From positions 2,417,001 to 2,481,000 of the forward strand of contig JARFJB010002087.1 in assembly GCA_036346205.1 (NCBI GenBank): a stretch of DNA of 64,000 bases. The letters run 5' to 3'. Both the position numbers and the translations under genes were made by a program. The DNA comes from Vesta saturnalis (Eukaryota > Arthropoda > Insecta > Coleoptera > Lampyridae). This document shows, piece after piece, positions 1 through 12,739 of this stretch. Position 1 is the stretch's first letter; the number at the start of each line of letters is the position of its first letter. The notes under the pieces were generated by a model, which did no database searches, was not told the DNA's origin, and worked only from the letters and a program-made list of their open reading frames with translations.

Positions 1-2200
<2,200 letters not shown>

Positions 2201-2216
2201 ACAAACCTTAACCTAC

Positions 2217-2700
2217 AAATTCAATACCTGCTCGTGATGATTGTGAACGAGAATGATAGGGTGGGCGTGTGAGTGTTTGGGCTTGTGTAGACGTATATTC
2301 CAGAACGATAAAAGTGCGTACTTGAAATTTCGTATTTAAGCTTGACTTCATTTCTCCTGGGCCCGCTTAGATTTTGGGAGATCCAGCAGCGGAGAGATGA
2401 AATTGTTTAGGTGCAGTGTTTGGTTTTTATCAAAAATGTATTAAATAACTGCACATTTCAAAAATATAAAAATATCATGTTTTACTGCTATTTTTAGCAC
2501 AATGGCTAATGTAGCAGCTAAAAAAGTTGTCAGTAAAAATTAATTAAATAAGATTTTAAATGCAAATGCTATTATAGATATTTATATACAACCGGGGCGC
2601 TTTGGAATTTTTTTTGAAGTTATGTTCATTAACCTCTAATTGATGTGGAGGTTTAAACGTCCATCTGATAGATTATTATTTGTTTTTTATTTTTATTAAG
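2217..2700 (+). repeat. Dispersed repeat family A, copy a
   Basis: Non-coding, AT-rich sequence lies directly right of the hexamer array. It shares ordered segments with 9060-9500, with the minus strand of 36185-36712 and with 44086-44400: a block like CGTACTTGAAATTT, then TTTGGTTTTTATCAAA, then a GCTTTGGAATTTTTTTT block. Three of the four copies begin at a simple-sequence array. No coding capacity is seen. It may be a non-autonomous transposon or a subtelomeric repeat; which is undecided. Confidence 0.75.
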
Positions 2701-3840
2701 AACATTGTAATGTACCCAGACCAGTCCAACGACTACACAACTCGAATGCAAGAAGAAAGTTAATACGCGAACTTATTTAAGCCAAATGATCGTGATAAAA
2801 ACCAGGTAGGACCATTGAAATTGTGTATAAGAGTTGTTACGGGATATATGTGTTGCGGGTACCTAATGGTGGATAAAATAAAGGTTACACAATAAAACAC
2901 TGTATATAAATTTATAAGCAAGTGCCACCTAGTTCTGCCATCTTTAATGCGAATTGAGGAAAATAACTACAAAAGAAAAACTTCATCGCCTTCTAGAACA
3001 AGAATAACAACATAAATAAAGTATTGGATTAATTAAATACCTAAACAATGCGATTCATACCACGTTATTGCAAGATACATGCTAACCTTAATAGATCAAG
3101 TAGAAATAATTTAATACGGCCGTATTCATAAATGGGACACAAATCAACAGTAGCTAAATAACGGTAGATTTTCTCACCAAATTTCACAACCTCAGTAGAC
3201 TTAAGACGCCATCGATGGTAATACATTTGATGACGCTTTGCGCTTAAAATTTCGAGCGGAGTGCATCTAATTCGGAATCTGACATGACGCAGTCCTTTGG
3301 AATTATTGAAACATTTCAAACTACAAAACATTTTTAGAGTTTTCAATTAATTTTTTTGTTCCGAACCAGAAAAATTTTATTAGGATACAAATTAGCTGAC
3401 TAACATCAATTGTACAAACTGCTTTTAATTTCAGTTTGTTTATTACAATCAGGACCGTTAAGAAAAAATGTAACATTAATAAGCAAAAGGCTTAGGCTTG
3501 TCCACGTTTTTTTAAAAACTTTAAAAAAAGAAGGAATTACGAAAACGAAAACCCAAAATCGCATTTTGGTTTAAATCTCGAAGCGTAAACATAAAATTTT
3601 CAAACTCTGTGAACATAATTAAAATTATTTTAATTTTATTAAATCTAAATAAAGTTTCCTCGAGTAGGATTTGAACCTAGACAGTCTTTGCAATCCGTAA
3701 CCATGCATCAAGTTTTACCCCACGTGTAAATTTTGTTTATGATGAGAACTGATGTAAATTCTAGTATATGAGTTATTTTTTAATAATAATTTTTAATTAA
3801 ATTAATTTTGACAATTTTCAAAAAAACTTATAATAATTAT
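2700..3840. repeat. Direct duplication, left unit
   Basis: About 1.1-1.2 kb that is repeated in the same order at 4010-5345. Both units hold the Cys exon, a stretch whose minus strand encodes a recombinase-like N-terminus, and AT-rich flanks. The left unit is shorter mainly through many scattered one-base losses. An open minus-strand frame at 3065-3346 is a frameshifted version of this stretch and is not called as a gene. Confidence 0.8.
2711..2895 (+). pseudogene. Frame-broken copy of a Cys-containing terminal exon
   Basis: This is a nearly identical copy of the exon at 4018-4196. Small insertions relative to that copy break the frame soon after the start: extra bases after GACTAC, in AATACGCGAAC and in GATAAAAACC. 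The downstream AATAAA-type signal (about 2875-2895) is kept. It is either a decayed tandem duplicate or a poorly polished consensus. I do not recognise the protein. Confidence 0.55.
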
Positions 3841-4017
3841 TGAACAATCCTAATTATACAACTTTTTATTTAACACTTTTAATTACGTTTTAAATCCCCA
3901 TACTGTTATGTTATTTGGCAATAAGCCTTAATTTTTGGTTTATAACATAACTCTATTATTTTAAGTTTTTAATTTATTTTAGATTAATTTATTTGTTTTT
4001 ATTTTATTATAATTTTA

Positions 4018-4196
4018 TGTACCCAGACCAGTCCAACGACTACATATTCGAATGCAAGAAGAAAGTTAACGCAACTTATTTAAGCCAAATGATCGTGATA
4101 AAACCAGGTAGGCCAATGAAATTGTGTATAAGAGTTGTTACGGGATATATGTGTTGCGGGTACCTAAAGGTGGATAAAATAAAGGTTACACAATAA
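4018..4196 (+). CDS. Possible terminal exon of a small Cys-containing protein
   Basis: An open frame of about 59 codons ends at TAA, with AATAAA-like signals immediately around and after the stop. A pyrimidine-rich tract followed by CAG just upstream (about 4000-4032) could be a splice acceptor, so I read this as a last exon with its earlier exons unplaced. The peptide has Cys in the pattern C...C...CC within the last 45 residues, with motifs FECKKKVNATYL and TGYMCCGYLKVDK, and is basic. I do not recognise the family; a secreted disulphide-bonded peptide is only a guess. The same exon is present in broken form 1.3 kb upstream. Confidence 0.35.
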
Positions 4197-4521
4197 AACA
4201 CTGTATATAAATTTATAAGCAAGTGCCACGTAGTTCTGCCATCTTTAATGTGAACTGAGGAAAATAACTACAAAAAAAAAACTTCATCGCCTTCTAGAAC
4301 AAGAATAACAACATAAATAAAGTATTAGTATTAATTATAAATACCTAAACCAATGCGTATTCATACTCTACTGTTATTGCAAGATTACATTGCTCTAACC
4401 TTAATAAATCAATGTAGAAATAATTTAATACGGGCCTGTATTTCATAAATGGTGATCACCAAGTTATACAGTTAGGTAAATACACGGTTAGATTTTTCTC
4501 TACACATAATTTCAACAACCT

Positions 4522-4626
4522 TCAGTAGATCTTATAGACGCCACTCGATGGTAATACATTTTTGATTGACGCTTTTGCTGCTTTAAAAATTTCGAGCGGA
4601 GTGCATTCTAATTCGGAATCTGACAT
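4522..4626 (-). pseudogene. N-terminal fragment of a tyrosine-recombinase-like ORF
   Basis: Thirty-four codons open with MSDSELECTPLEIFKAAK and include NVLPSSGVYKIY. This resembles the starts of the YR genes elsewhere in the window (for example SSTPPEIREAA in element 1 and NYTPSETTEVV in element 3): Thr-Pro, an acidic helix, then Leu-Pro and a Lys/Tyr-rich helix. After residue 34 a stop follows and the similarity fades. The left duplication unit (about 3180-3300) has the same start with one-base losses. It is likely a relic exon of a fifth YR element, but the match is short. Confidence 0.4.
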
Positions 4627-5551
4627 GATCGTCAGTTCCTTTTTGGAATTATTTGAAACATTTTCTAAACTTACATAAACATTTTTAGAGTTTTTTCAAT
4701 TTAATTTTTTTTTTGTTTACATCGTAACCACAGAAAAATTTTATTAGGTATTACAAATTAGCTTGATCTTAATCATTCAATTTGTTACTAAATCTTTGCT
4801 TTTTAATTTCTAGTTTTGTTTTATTACAATCTAGGTACTCGTTTGAAGAAAAAATGTATAATTTGGAGCAAAATGGCTTTATGTGCTTGGTTGCTTGTAT
4901 GCGTTTTGTTTTTAAAAATCTTTTAAAATAAATGAAGGAATTACGAAAAAAGAAAACCCAAAAATCGCATTTTGTTTTAAATATCGGAAGCGATAAACAA
5001 TAATGAACTTTTGCAAACTACATATGAACATGTCCTAGATTATACAACTTTTCTCTAATTTAACCACCTTTGTATATCGTTTTCAAGATCCCCATGCTGT
5101 TCATGCTTATCTTGAGGTAGGATTGTGATAGCCTTACGATTTTAGGTTCTAGATACCGCCTAATCTACTGCGCATTATTTCAAGGTTTTAGCCCCAATTT
5201 AGGTAAATTTAATGTTATTCACTTAGCGTAGAACTGATGTAAATTAGTAGGCCGATTTTGAAGAGATATTCGTTATTCTCGACCTGCTAATAATTTTTCT
5301 CTAGTAGTAGATAATGAAATTGACAGTTGTTGAACATATTCGTTCAATAACAAAAGTCGCTTATAATAGCCGCGTTACATGTGAGGACGTGAATTTCCTA
5401 GGATCTGCACATTACTTTTCTCTTAATTTATAAGAAACAGCGCTTTGTATAGTCTTTACCGTTTAATTCAAGTTGCCAACAGAAACTGTTCATGAATATA
5501 ATGAAAAACAACAATTAAGAAATTAATGATGAAAATGGTAATTAATTGGTA

Positions 5552-6740
5552 CTAATTATTGTACATGTTAATTCGTGACGTATCTGCATTAGAAGTAAGA
5601 TTTCCTATAGGTTTGTTTACATTCGATGATGATGAAGGACAAGGAGTAGTAGGCCCACCTTCATTCAATAGGAAATCTTGCAGGGGTATGTTGATGCTAG
5701 AATAACAAATATCTTCAAAAACTGATTCGTTTGTAGCATTATCGATACTTGAGGTTGGTGTGTCACACATAGTGCAAAAATTTCCTTGGACTATGTGCGC
5801 AATTCTTGTTTTATCGGCAATAGAATCTTCTACATATCCTTCTGCCACTGTAGATGATTTCCACCCACCATGCCGTTTTAGAGATAATAAGTCACCGCCA
5901 TTATCTGCTAAAATTGTGGCCGATGTCCTTCTCAAAGAATGTCCCGTAAACTGATGTGCATTAGGGAGATTTAAATATTTTGCAACCTTTTTGGGAACAC
6001 CGCTTATTGAATTATGGCCCATATTTTGCCTAGTTGGTTTCCCCGATCGGAATCCGATAAAGGCTTTTTCCATGTCTGGGTGGGGCCTCTTCACGAGATT
6101 AACCCACTGTGGTTCTACAATTACAAATTTTCTTGCAGATTTTGTTTTCGTAAGCGGGATGTTGACTGTGATTATGTCATCACGAACATCAATATCTGCC
6201 ACTCTCATATTGCATAGCTCATCCGTCCTGCAAGCTCCTACTACGTCTATTACAAGGATGACCTGAAACACCATAATAATTGCTTAATTTGACTATCCGA
6301 TCAAAAGATTTACCTTAGTGCAAAGAAACATGGCATCAGGAGCTTCGGCGAGAAATTTTGATAGGTCCCCCTTTTCAAATACGGCTGATTTTTTCGGCAT
6401 ATAGGAAAATTTCTTTCTTTTTAAGAATATTTATTTAATATTTATTTTTATAATATTTCGAAATGTCAATATTTTCTTTCAGCTTTAAAGTTTGTTTTAA
6501 CATCGAAAATGTAGCCCACAAACTGGAAGCTTTCCTATTTTCGGATCTCTCTTGAAAATACACTAAGATCACATTTTCACTCACTTTTAGTACGCCTTTC
6601 GACTGGCACCAATCTTTGAAATTTGAATACACTTTAAGGTAGTACTCTTTCGATTTTTCAGGTAATAAGCTGCCTGATGCTACATACTCTGCTGCCTCTC
6701 TAATTTCTGGAGGAGTACTAGATATTTCAATACTTTCCAT
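5552..6740 (-). CDS. Crypton-like tyrosine recombinase, YR element 1 (one frameshift)
   Basis: The best preserved recombinase in the window. Exon 1 (ATG at 6740) encodes an N-terminal core-binding domain of about 100 residues ending SLWATFSMLKQTLKLKENI...DISKYY. Near 6435 a small indel in an AT-rich tract shifts the frame, and coding resumes with MPKKSAVFEKGDLSKFLAEAP. A 51-bp GT-AG intron (6263-6313) follows AMFLCTK. Exon 2 carries the catalytic domain: box A Arg in GACRTDEL, a beta-hairpin Lys in PLTKTKSARKF, box B HxxR in GHSLRRTSATILADNGGDL, and Trp plus the nucleophile Tyr in RHGGWKSSTVAEGYVEDS. The tail ends INMYNN. Tyrosine recombinases cut and rejoin DNA through a 3'-phosphotyrosine; in Cryptons they mobilise the element without reverse transcription. 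No RT or RNase H lies nearby, which argues against DIRS/Ngaro. One frameshift is either real decay or a sequence error. Confidence 0.85.
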
Positions 6741-6931
6741 TTTAGCTACTGAAACTACCTAACGATGATTAAAAGTTAAATGTGAATGTATTACAAAATG
6801 TCAACAAATTGAAACATGTGAAAACCTCAGGCCACTTAATTTTTTATGTAATAATAAGATTATTTGAATTGTATTTATTTATTGTCATATTTACAGAAAA
6901 TGTGTGCTAGTAGTGAATTAAATAATATATA

Positions 6932-7016
6932 AACCACGGTAGAGAAGACCTTCTGAGCCTCGTACACTTATTTAATAATACACCTCGGCTCAGAAAATTG
7001 TCTTCTCTACCTTGGT
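6932..7016. repeat. Imperfect hairpin upstream of YR element 1
   Basis: The left arm 6932-6959 (ACCACGGTAGAGAAGAC ... TTCTGAGCC) and right arm 6987-7016 (GGCTCAGAA ... GTCTTCTCTACCTTGGT) are inverted copies with a short gap and a few mismatches, around a 27-nt spacer. Weaker matching continues outward. It lies about 190 bp upstream of the recombinase start on the minus strand. It could be an element end or a recombinase binding site; function is inferred only from position. Confidence 0.6.
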
Positions 7017-7019
7017 GTA

Positions 7020-8290
7020 TAATTACTATTGGTTGTAACTACATAATTATTTTCATTATTTTTTGGTCTAAACTAAGGCTACTACAGATATTTTTGTTCA
7101 AAACGGCCTCGGTCCACACGTCAATTAAGTTTCGTAAAAAAATCTTAATAAATCATTTTTGCTTGATTTGGAATGTTCTTCTTTATAGTCAAGTTTATTT
7201 GAAAATCGAGAATAAGTGTATATATGAAATGTGTATTATTTTAATTTTAACAGTATTTTTGCACACGTTTTGAAATATTTTCTATTTTCTTGTTAAATAT
7301 TAGTTTAGGATTAAATTAAAACGAAAGTTTCTCTCTAGTCATCACCTCATTGCAGACTTACGACATAGTAAACGCACAATTAATGAATACTTCGTTATGA
7401 CAGAAACAAGTAAGTAATAAATTAATTGTAAATTAATCACTTATATAACAAAGGTTTAGATAGTAAATCTGACAGATTTTACATAAAATTTTATTAAGGC
7501 GAACGTCCTTTGAGATTTTTTAAACGCTTCATGTCAAATTTTAAAGATAGTAGACGCCCATTAATTAATCTCAGAATTTTACACTGAAACAAACTATTTT
7601 GGCAAGTCAAATCAGGTCAAGACTTACCTATCATTAAAAAAATTAACTACCTCTAAAAAATGCCGTATTGCCGTATCCTTCAAATTATGAACACCAAATT
7701 AAAATAGATTTGCATGGTGTTTCAATTAGAGATTATCTTTTTGTACAAATGTTTTCATTAGTGGATTTGAAAAGAGTTAAAGTACGTTATTTATCTGATT
7801 TAACTGCTTCTTATTCCCTTAAGTCTCATTTAGAAGTTGAAGTGGATGTAAGGACTAATAGATTTTCAGAGGAATTCGTGCTTTGTGTAACAATGGTTTG
7901 TTCCATTAAAAAGGTGATCGATGTACCATTTGAAAAATGAAAATCTAATTTGTTACTTTGACAAAGATGAACTGTTCTCATGTACTTCATTATTTTTGTT
8001 GTTAAGTCAAAACGTAAGTTAACACACTAACCAGATGTCTCAAGCTTATTTTATCTTGTATAATTGTATTCCTTCATGTATTTCACTATATTTCAATAAC
8101 TTGAAATGATAATTTCAATTTTTTTCTGAAATTTGTGAATGTTATTTACATGATTATAATTATTTATAATTTTTCTAGTATGTGAATGAATAATGGCTTT
8201 AAATCCATATGTTTGTTATTTAAGCTCCCAAATACTACAATATTATGGGCTAAAATGTATTAATTCTTTCGTTCATAGTGTACACATTCG
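7020..8290. other. AT-rich intergenic DNA with one weak ORF
   Basis: The only notable frame is 7668-7940 on the plus strand: 90 codons, start MPYPSNYEHQ, no recognised domain, no clear signal peptide and no repeat. It could be a chance ORF or a short exon. Nothing else is seen in this stretch. Confidence 0.3.
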
Positions 8291-8299
8291 TGTATGCGC

Positions 8300-8858
8300 A
8301 TAATTTTTTTTTTCATATATGTGTTTCTGTGTTTGTGTGTTCGTGTGTTTGTGTGTTTGTGTGTTTGTGTGTTTGTGTTTGTGTGTTTGTGTGTTTGTGT
8401 GGTGTTTGTGTGTTTGTGTGTTTGTATGTTTGTGTGTTTGTGTGTTTGTGTGTTTGTGTGTTTGTGTGTTTGTGTGTTTGTGTGTTTGTGTGTTAGTGAG
8501 TTTGTGTGTTGGCGTGTTTGCGTATTTACGTGTTTGCGTGTTTGCGTGTTTGCGTGTTTGCGTGTTTGCGTGTTTGCGTGTTTGCGTGTTTGCGTGTTTG
8601 CGCGTTTGCGCGTTTGCGCGTTTGCGCGTTTGCGCGTTTGTGCGTTTGTGCGTTTGTGCGTTTGTGCGTTTGTGCGTTTGTGCGTTTGTGCGTTTGTGCG
8701 TTTGTGCGTTCGTGCGTTCGTGCGTTCGTGCGTTCGTGCGTTCGTACCTTGGTGCGTTCGTTCGTTCGTGCGTTCGTGCGTTCGTGCGTTCGTGCGTTCG
8801 TGCGTTCGTGCGTTCGTGCGTTCGTGCGTTCGTGCGTTCGTGCGTTCGTGTGTTTGTG

Positions 8859-8894
<36 letters not shown>

Positions 8895-9056
8895 GGTGTG
8901 TGTATGTGGGTGGGTGGGTGGTTGTGCGGGTGTGGGTGTGGGTGTGGGTGTGGGTGCGGGTGTGGGTGTGGGTGTGGGTGTGGGTGTGGGTGTGGGTGTT
9001 TGTGGGTTTGGACGCGGGCGTTTACGTGCGTGCGTGTGTGTGTGTGTGTGTGTGTA
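8300..9056. repeat. Graded G/T-rich simple-repeat array
   Basis: A run of related short monomers changes stepwise: TGTGTTTG units, then TGCGTTTG, CGCGTTTG, TGCGTTTG again, then TGCGTTCG, followed by (TG)n at about 8864-8888, GGGTGT hexamers at about 8926-9000, and (TG)n again to 9050. Every frame on the plus strand is open (Val/Cys/Phe-rich), and the complement is Thr-rich; none is a gene. Confidence 0.97.
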
Positions 9057-9059
9057 TGG

Positions 9060-9500
9060 ATGTATGTTAGTATCCACGATAACTGGAGAACAAAAATACC
9101 TACGTACTTAAAATTTTGTATTCAAGCTTGTTTTCATTTGGCTTAGAGCTGATTTTTGAGGAATCCTGCGGCGGGGCGAAGGGGTTTATTAGAGGTAGCC
9201 TTTGGTTTTTATCAAATATTTCTAAAACAGCTGCATATTGTAAAGATATAAATATACCTGGCTATAGACCTTAAACAAATCGATATGATATGATATGACG
9301 CGTAATTTAGCGGCAAAAATTCCTAATGTGCAATGTAAGTGATAGTTAAATTTTTGCTTTATCTGAATAAAGATTAATTTTATAAGAAAAAGTGTAGACG
9401 TATTTTTAAAGAAAATTTAATTTTACATAAATTTTCTTTACTAAGTTTTTTAATGTAAAGCGTAGTAAGTGCAAAAATTAACTAAATATTATAACAAATA
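9060..9500 (+). repeat. Dispersed repeat family A, copy b
   Basis: It starts at the right end of the G/T array, as copy a starts at the hexamer array. Shared blocks are ACGTACTTAAAATTTTGTAT, TTTGGTTTTTATCAAATAT, GACCTTAAACAAATCGAT and TTTATAAGAAAAAGTG. The match to the other copies breaks off near 9500 and resumes near 10830, so about 1.3 kb appears to have been inserted. Confidence 0.75.
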
Positions 9501-10830
9501 AATAATTATGCGGGATTGATTGTTATATTACAAAAGGTAAATTGCACCACGGTCTAGCTCAGTGAGGTACAAACTTATGAAATTACTATAATTGATAACA
9601 CTTTTTGAACAGGTCGTGAGGGAGGCAGAGATGTATCTGTTGGTATAAGCAGTATAAATCATTTTGTTTGTTGGAAGCCACTCAATTTATAGGTTTAATA
9701 ATTAAAATACAACAAAAAATTGAGAAAGTTATAACTTAAAGCATAATAGGTAATCTGAATAAACACTAAACAAGTGTATTTATATGTATATTTAATAAAG
9801 CAAAATGTCTTATTAATATCAGCGTAACATAACTAAAACGATATTTCTCGCAAAGATTTACGATTCTAAAATTACTAAAATCAACACAACTATATAAGCT
9901 TATAATCTATATCTACTTAAAATTCAAAATGCACTATGATCAACACTTTATTCAATAATAATGAAACGAACGCTGACCTGTGGTAACAGATATTACAGTT
10001 AATTAAATTATGAACTCAAATGGTTTTATCTTAGGAACAGAATTCAGCGATTCCGTTATAACTTTGCATAAAAAGATACTTCTTACTTACATGTACTCAA
10101 AATGAATATATTACTTCATCTTGAAATGCACTGTAGTAGGAGAATTTGATTTCAATTCATAAGATAACATACGATAATTTCCATTTGTCAATAATGTACC
10201 AATAAACGAACTGTAGACCATATATGTAAGTAATGTTCATATTTTCCACATTCCAATAATAGAATAACTACATATGTAGGAAAACTAACAGCAAGCGTAC
10301 TAACAGCAAGTGGTAATGAAGACAAATTGCATATCATCGCGCCATTTTATGCAAGTTAAGTTTGTGTCGTCACGCCTTTACAGCTATACGGAAATTTATC
10401 AAAATAACAGCTTTTTCTAACACCAGCGGCCTTCCTTAATGTTGGGCGTACCCTTTCTTTCTTCCACAAGGGAGTAAAACGTAAAAAAAAGATAACGCAC
10501 TAAACCGGACCGAACGATAGAAGAAACCGAAAGGCAGTCAATCAAGCGTCAAAGCACAAAACAGAATCGATGTGGCTAAATAGTCCTTGCAGGCGATCAA
10601 AATATATACAGAAGTACTCATAATTATGTACACTAAAGAGAAAATATTGACATATACTAAAATATTATTATTGAAAGAAAAAGATACCAACGTAAGGTAT
10701 ATTTATCAATAATAATGCAAATTTCGAAACTTAATTAAGGTAACGATAGCCAACAATTGAAAACAAATTAAGGTAACAATAGCCAAGAATTTGCACGTTA
10801 CAATATGATTGAAAATGCTGAAGCTATATT
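9500..10830. other. Probable insertion inside family A, no genes seen
   Basis: AT-rich, non-coding sequence separates two parts of family A that are contiguous in the copy at 44086-44760. Near its right end a ~35-bp direct repeat (AATTAAGGTAAC...ATAGCCAA) occurs twice at 10733-10795. No transposase and no clear terminal repeats are seen. Confidence 0.4.
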
Positions 10831-11215
10831 ATCAATATTTTTTATGGAAGTGGGCGGCTTTGGAACTTTTTTTTTGTTAACATGTATTTATGTCTATGAA
10901 TAGCTATCTGGCATGAAGTTTTAAACGTCATTCTAACATAGATTGTTTTTACAGTGTTGCCTGTTTTCGTTATGAACGTATAAAAAAGAGGTTGCACAGT
11001 TATCCTAAAAAAATTTAAATTAAAATTATTTCATTTCTTTTAATTTAAGTAACTTAGCTTCTAGATGCCTATTTTTGTAATGAGCTTCTTATAAAAGATA
11101 TTGCATAGTTATCCTAAAAAAACGTTATTAAATTATTTCATATCTTTTAATTTCCATTTTGTACGTTGGAAGGTCGTGTGTGTTTCACACCAGATATTTT
11201 TATTAAATTTTTCAC
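10830..11215 (+). repeat. Family A downstream part with internal tandem units
   Basis: It matches 44370-44760 on the plus strand and 32960-33285 on the minus strand. It holds two related units, each with TGTTGCCTGTTTTCGTTATG or a relative, TATAAAAGAGGTTGCA and TTATCCTAAAAAAA, and ends near GGAAGGTCGTGTG and CACACCAGATAT. Non-coding. Confidence 0.7.
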
Positions 11216-11339
11216 AATGAATTCCGGTGCACAGTTGTGTAACAGTATGAACAAAAGGAGATAATCCAATGTTACAATGAATAAAGGTAAATATAAGTTT
11301 TGGTTTTTTACAACTTTTATGAATTTTCCAATTAAATCA

Positions 11340-12732
11340 TGCCAGAAGAAGAACCTTGAACCCAAAGAATGGAGATGAGATGATGTTTGGACAACGAAAC
11401 TCTAGTGGGGCAGACGAAAATGAACGTCACGAAGAGCAGAAGCTTCTTGCAGTTTCTAAATGACTGAGGAAAATGAACCTGAGCCCAGTAAGATATCTGT
11501 TGGATCACAAAAAGTGGAAGAATTTTTCTATAACGATGACCTAACAAGTAAATTCGATATAAATTTGGGGAAAAATGTTACATTTATCTATACAGTGGTA
11601 TAAAAAAACCGTCTGAGGATTTGTGTACTTTGAAGAGTCCTTTATACTATTTTTTAAATTATTTTACTGAAGAACTTTTTCAAAGTATGTCTGAGTTTAC
11701 TAATTTATATGCTGTACAAGAAGATGTTAGGTTTGTACCTACAAACTGCCTACAAAAAGCCTAATGATGGTAAAGATCTTATTGGAAAATATTGACCCAT
11801 CAAATTATTGGAAGCTAGATTAGTATCCTCAAAATGCGAATACATCCCAAATAGATTTTAAATCTTCTTTTGCCAATCGATGAACTAATGGCCTATTAAA
11901 GTGTTTTGAAAATTTGCTCTTATAGCAGTATATTGAGCAAACCATATTCCTTGCTATCAAAACTCTTTGCCATCGATGAACGTAGCAGGCATTTTATATG
12001 ATTTGATATCAAGCGTTTTCCAAGGAATCAATCGGGTACAGAATTAAATGCTCTACATTCAGGATTTAATGATTTTATAGTTTACAAGGATCACTACATT
12101 AAATGTCAACTTCAGAATTTATTGTCTTTTTAAGTTAGCAGAAAGAATTACAGTTCAAAATGTGCAATTTTATTTTGATAACTGATTTAGCAATTACAAT
12201 TTATTACATACTTACGCCGAAAGCAAATATGGGCAACTTGCACAATAAGGGCAAATTGATTTAAAGTCCACCTTTCTCTGCTGACATGGTTATAAAAAGA
12301 AGGGTAAAGGGTACAATTGATCAGCTGAGATGGTGAGGTCGTACTTACAAAATGGTTTGACAACAATCCTGTTATGGGTATTGGCAGCACAGATACATGC
12401 TGGAACAAGGTTTCAAAAGAATATATACAAATCACACGTCCTGAAGTCATCAAACAATATAACTCTTACATGGGAGCGGTAGATGAAATTAGATTATCTG
12501 GTTATCCTTTACAGAACATTTATAAGGTCCAGAAAATGGACACTAAGATTATTTACACATGCAGTAGATCTTGCGTACGTAAATAGCTGGCTAGAATATA
12601 AATCTCATGCTGCAGAGTTGGAGCTATAGAAGAATACCATAATAGATAGATCCCGTACCAAATGTATAAAATGTGACGTCCATTTACGTTTAACAAAACA
12701 AAGTAACTATTTTTTGAAGTATCATACCAAAT
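11340..12732 (+). pseudogene. piggyBac-type transposase relic P1
   Basis: Frame-broken pieces lie in the order of a piggyBac transposase: an N-terminal stretch with PLYYFLNYFTEELFQ and TNLYAVQED; a middle stretch with YFDN and HTYAESK; then TKWFDNNPVMGIGSTD, YIQITRPEVIKQYNSYMGAV and LFTHAVDLA...NSWLEYKSHA. It ends with a short Cys-rich C-terminus, TKCIKCDVHL...KYHTK. piggyBac transposases are DDD enzymes that move elements at TTAA targets. Stops and frameshifts throughout mean it cannot be active. No TTAA-bounded terminal repeats are seen around it. Confidence 0.8.
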
Positions 12733-12739
12733 AAACACA

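Larger units (their letters stand above)
4010..5345. repeat. Direct duplication, right unit
   Basis: Second unit of the tandem duplication. It is the fuller one: the Cys exon is open and the minus-strand recombinase-like N-terminus is in frame for 34 codons. A block near 5040-5110 with CAACTTTT...TTTAACCACC...CCCCATGC also occurs at 3850-3900 and at the edge of the palindromic element near 20.7 kb, so repeat sequence is mixed in. From 5345 to 5550 I see only AT-rich sequence. Confidence 0.75.

Noticed and set aside
3655..3722. Minus-strand tRNA-Cys-like text (GGATTGCAAA, GGTTCAAATCC)
   Set aside because: Anticodon and acceptor stems do not pair, and the parallel unit of the duplication lacks it; most likely chance or a very old relic.
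5552..6740. Bacterial integrase or contamination as the source of the YR genes
   Set aside because: All four copies carry GT-AG introns and sit among eukaryotic transposons, with eukaryote-like AT-rich flanks.
8278..9146. Val/Cys/Phe-rich and Thr-rich ORFs
   Set aside because: Translation of the G/T simple-repeat array in several frames at once; no gene-like composition.
9545..9570. A-box-like GTCTAGCTCAGTGAGG
   Set aside because: No B box at the right distance and no tRNA fold.
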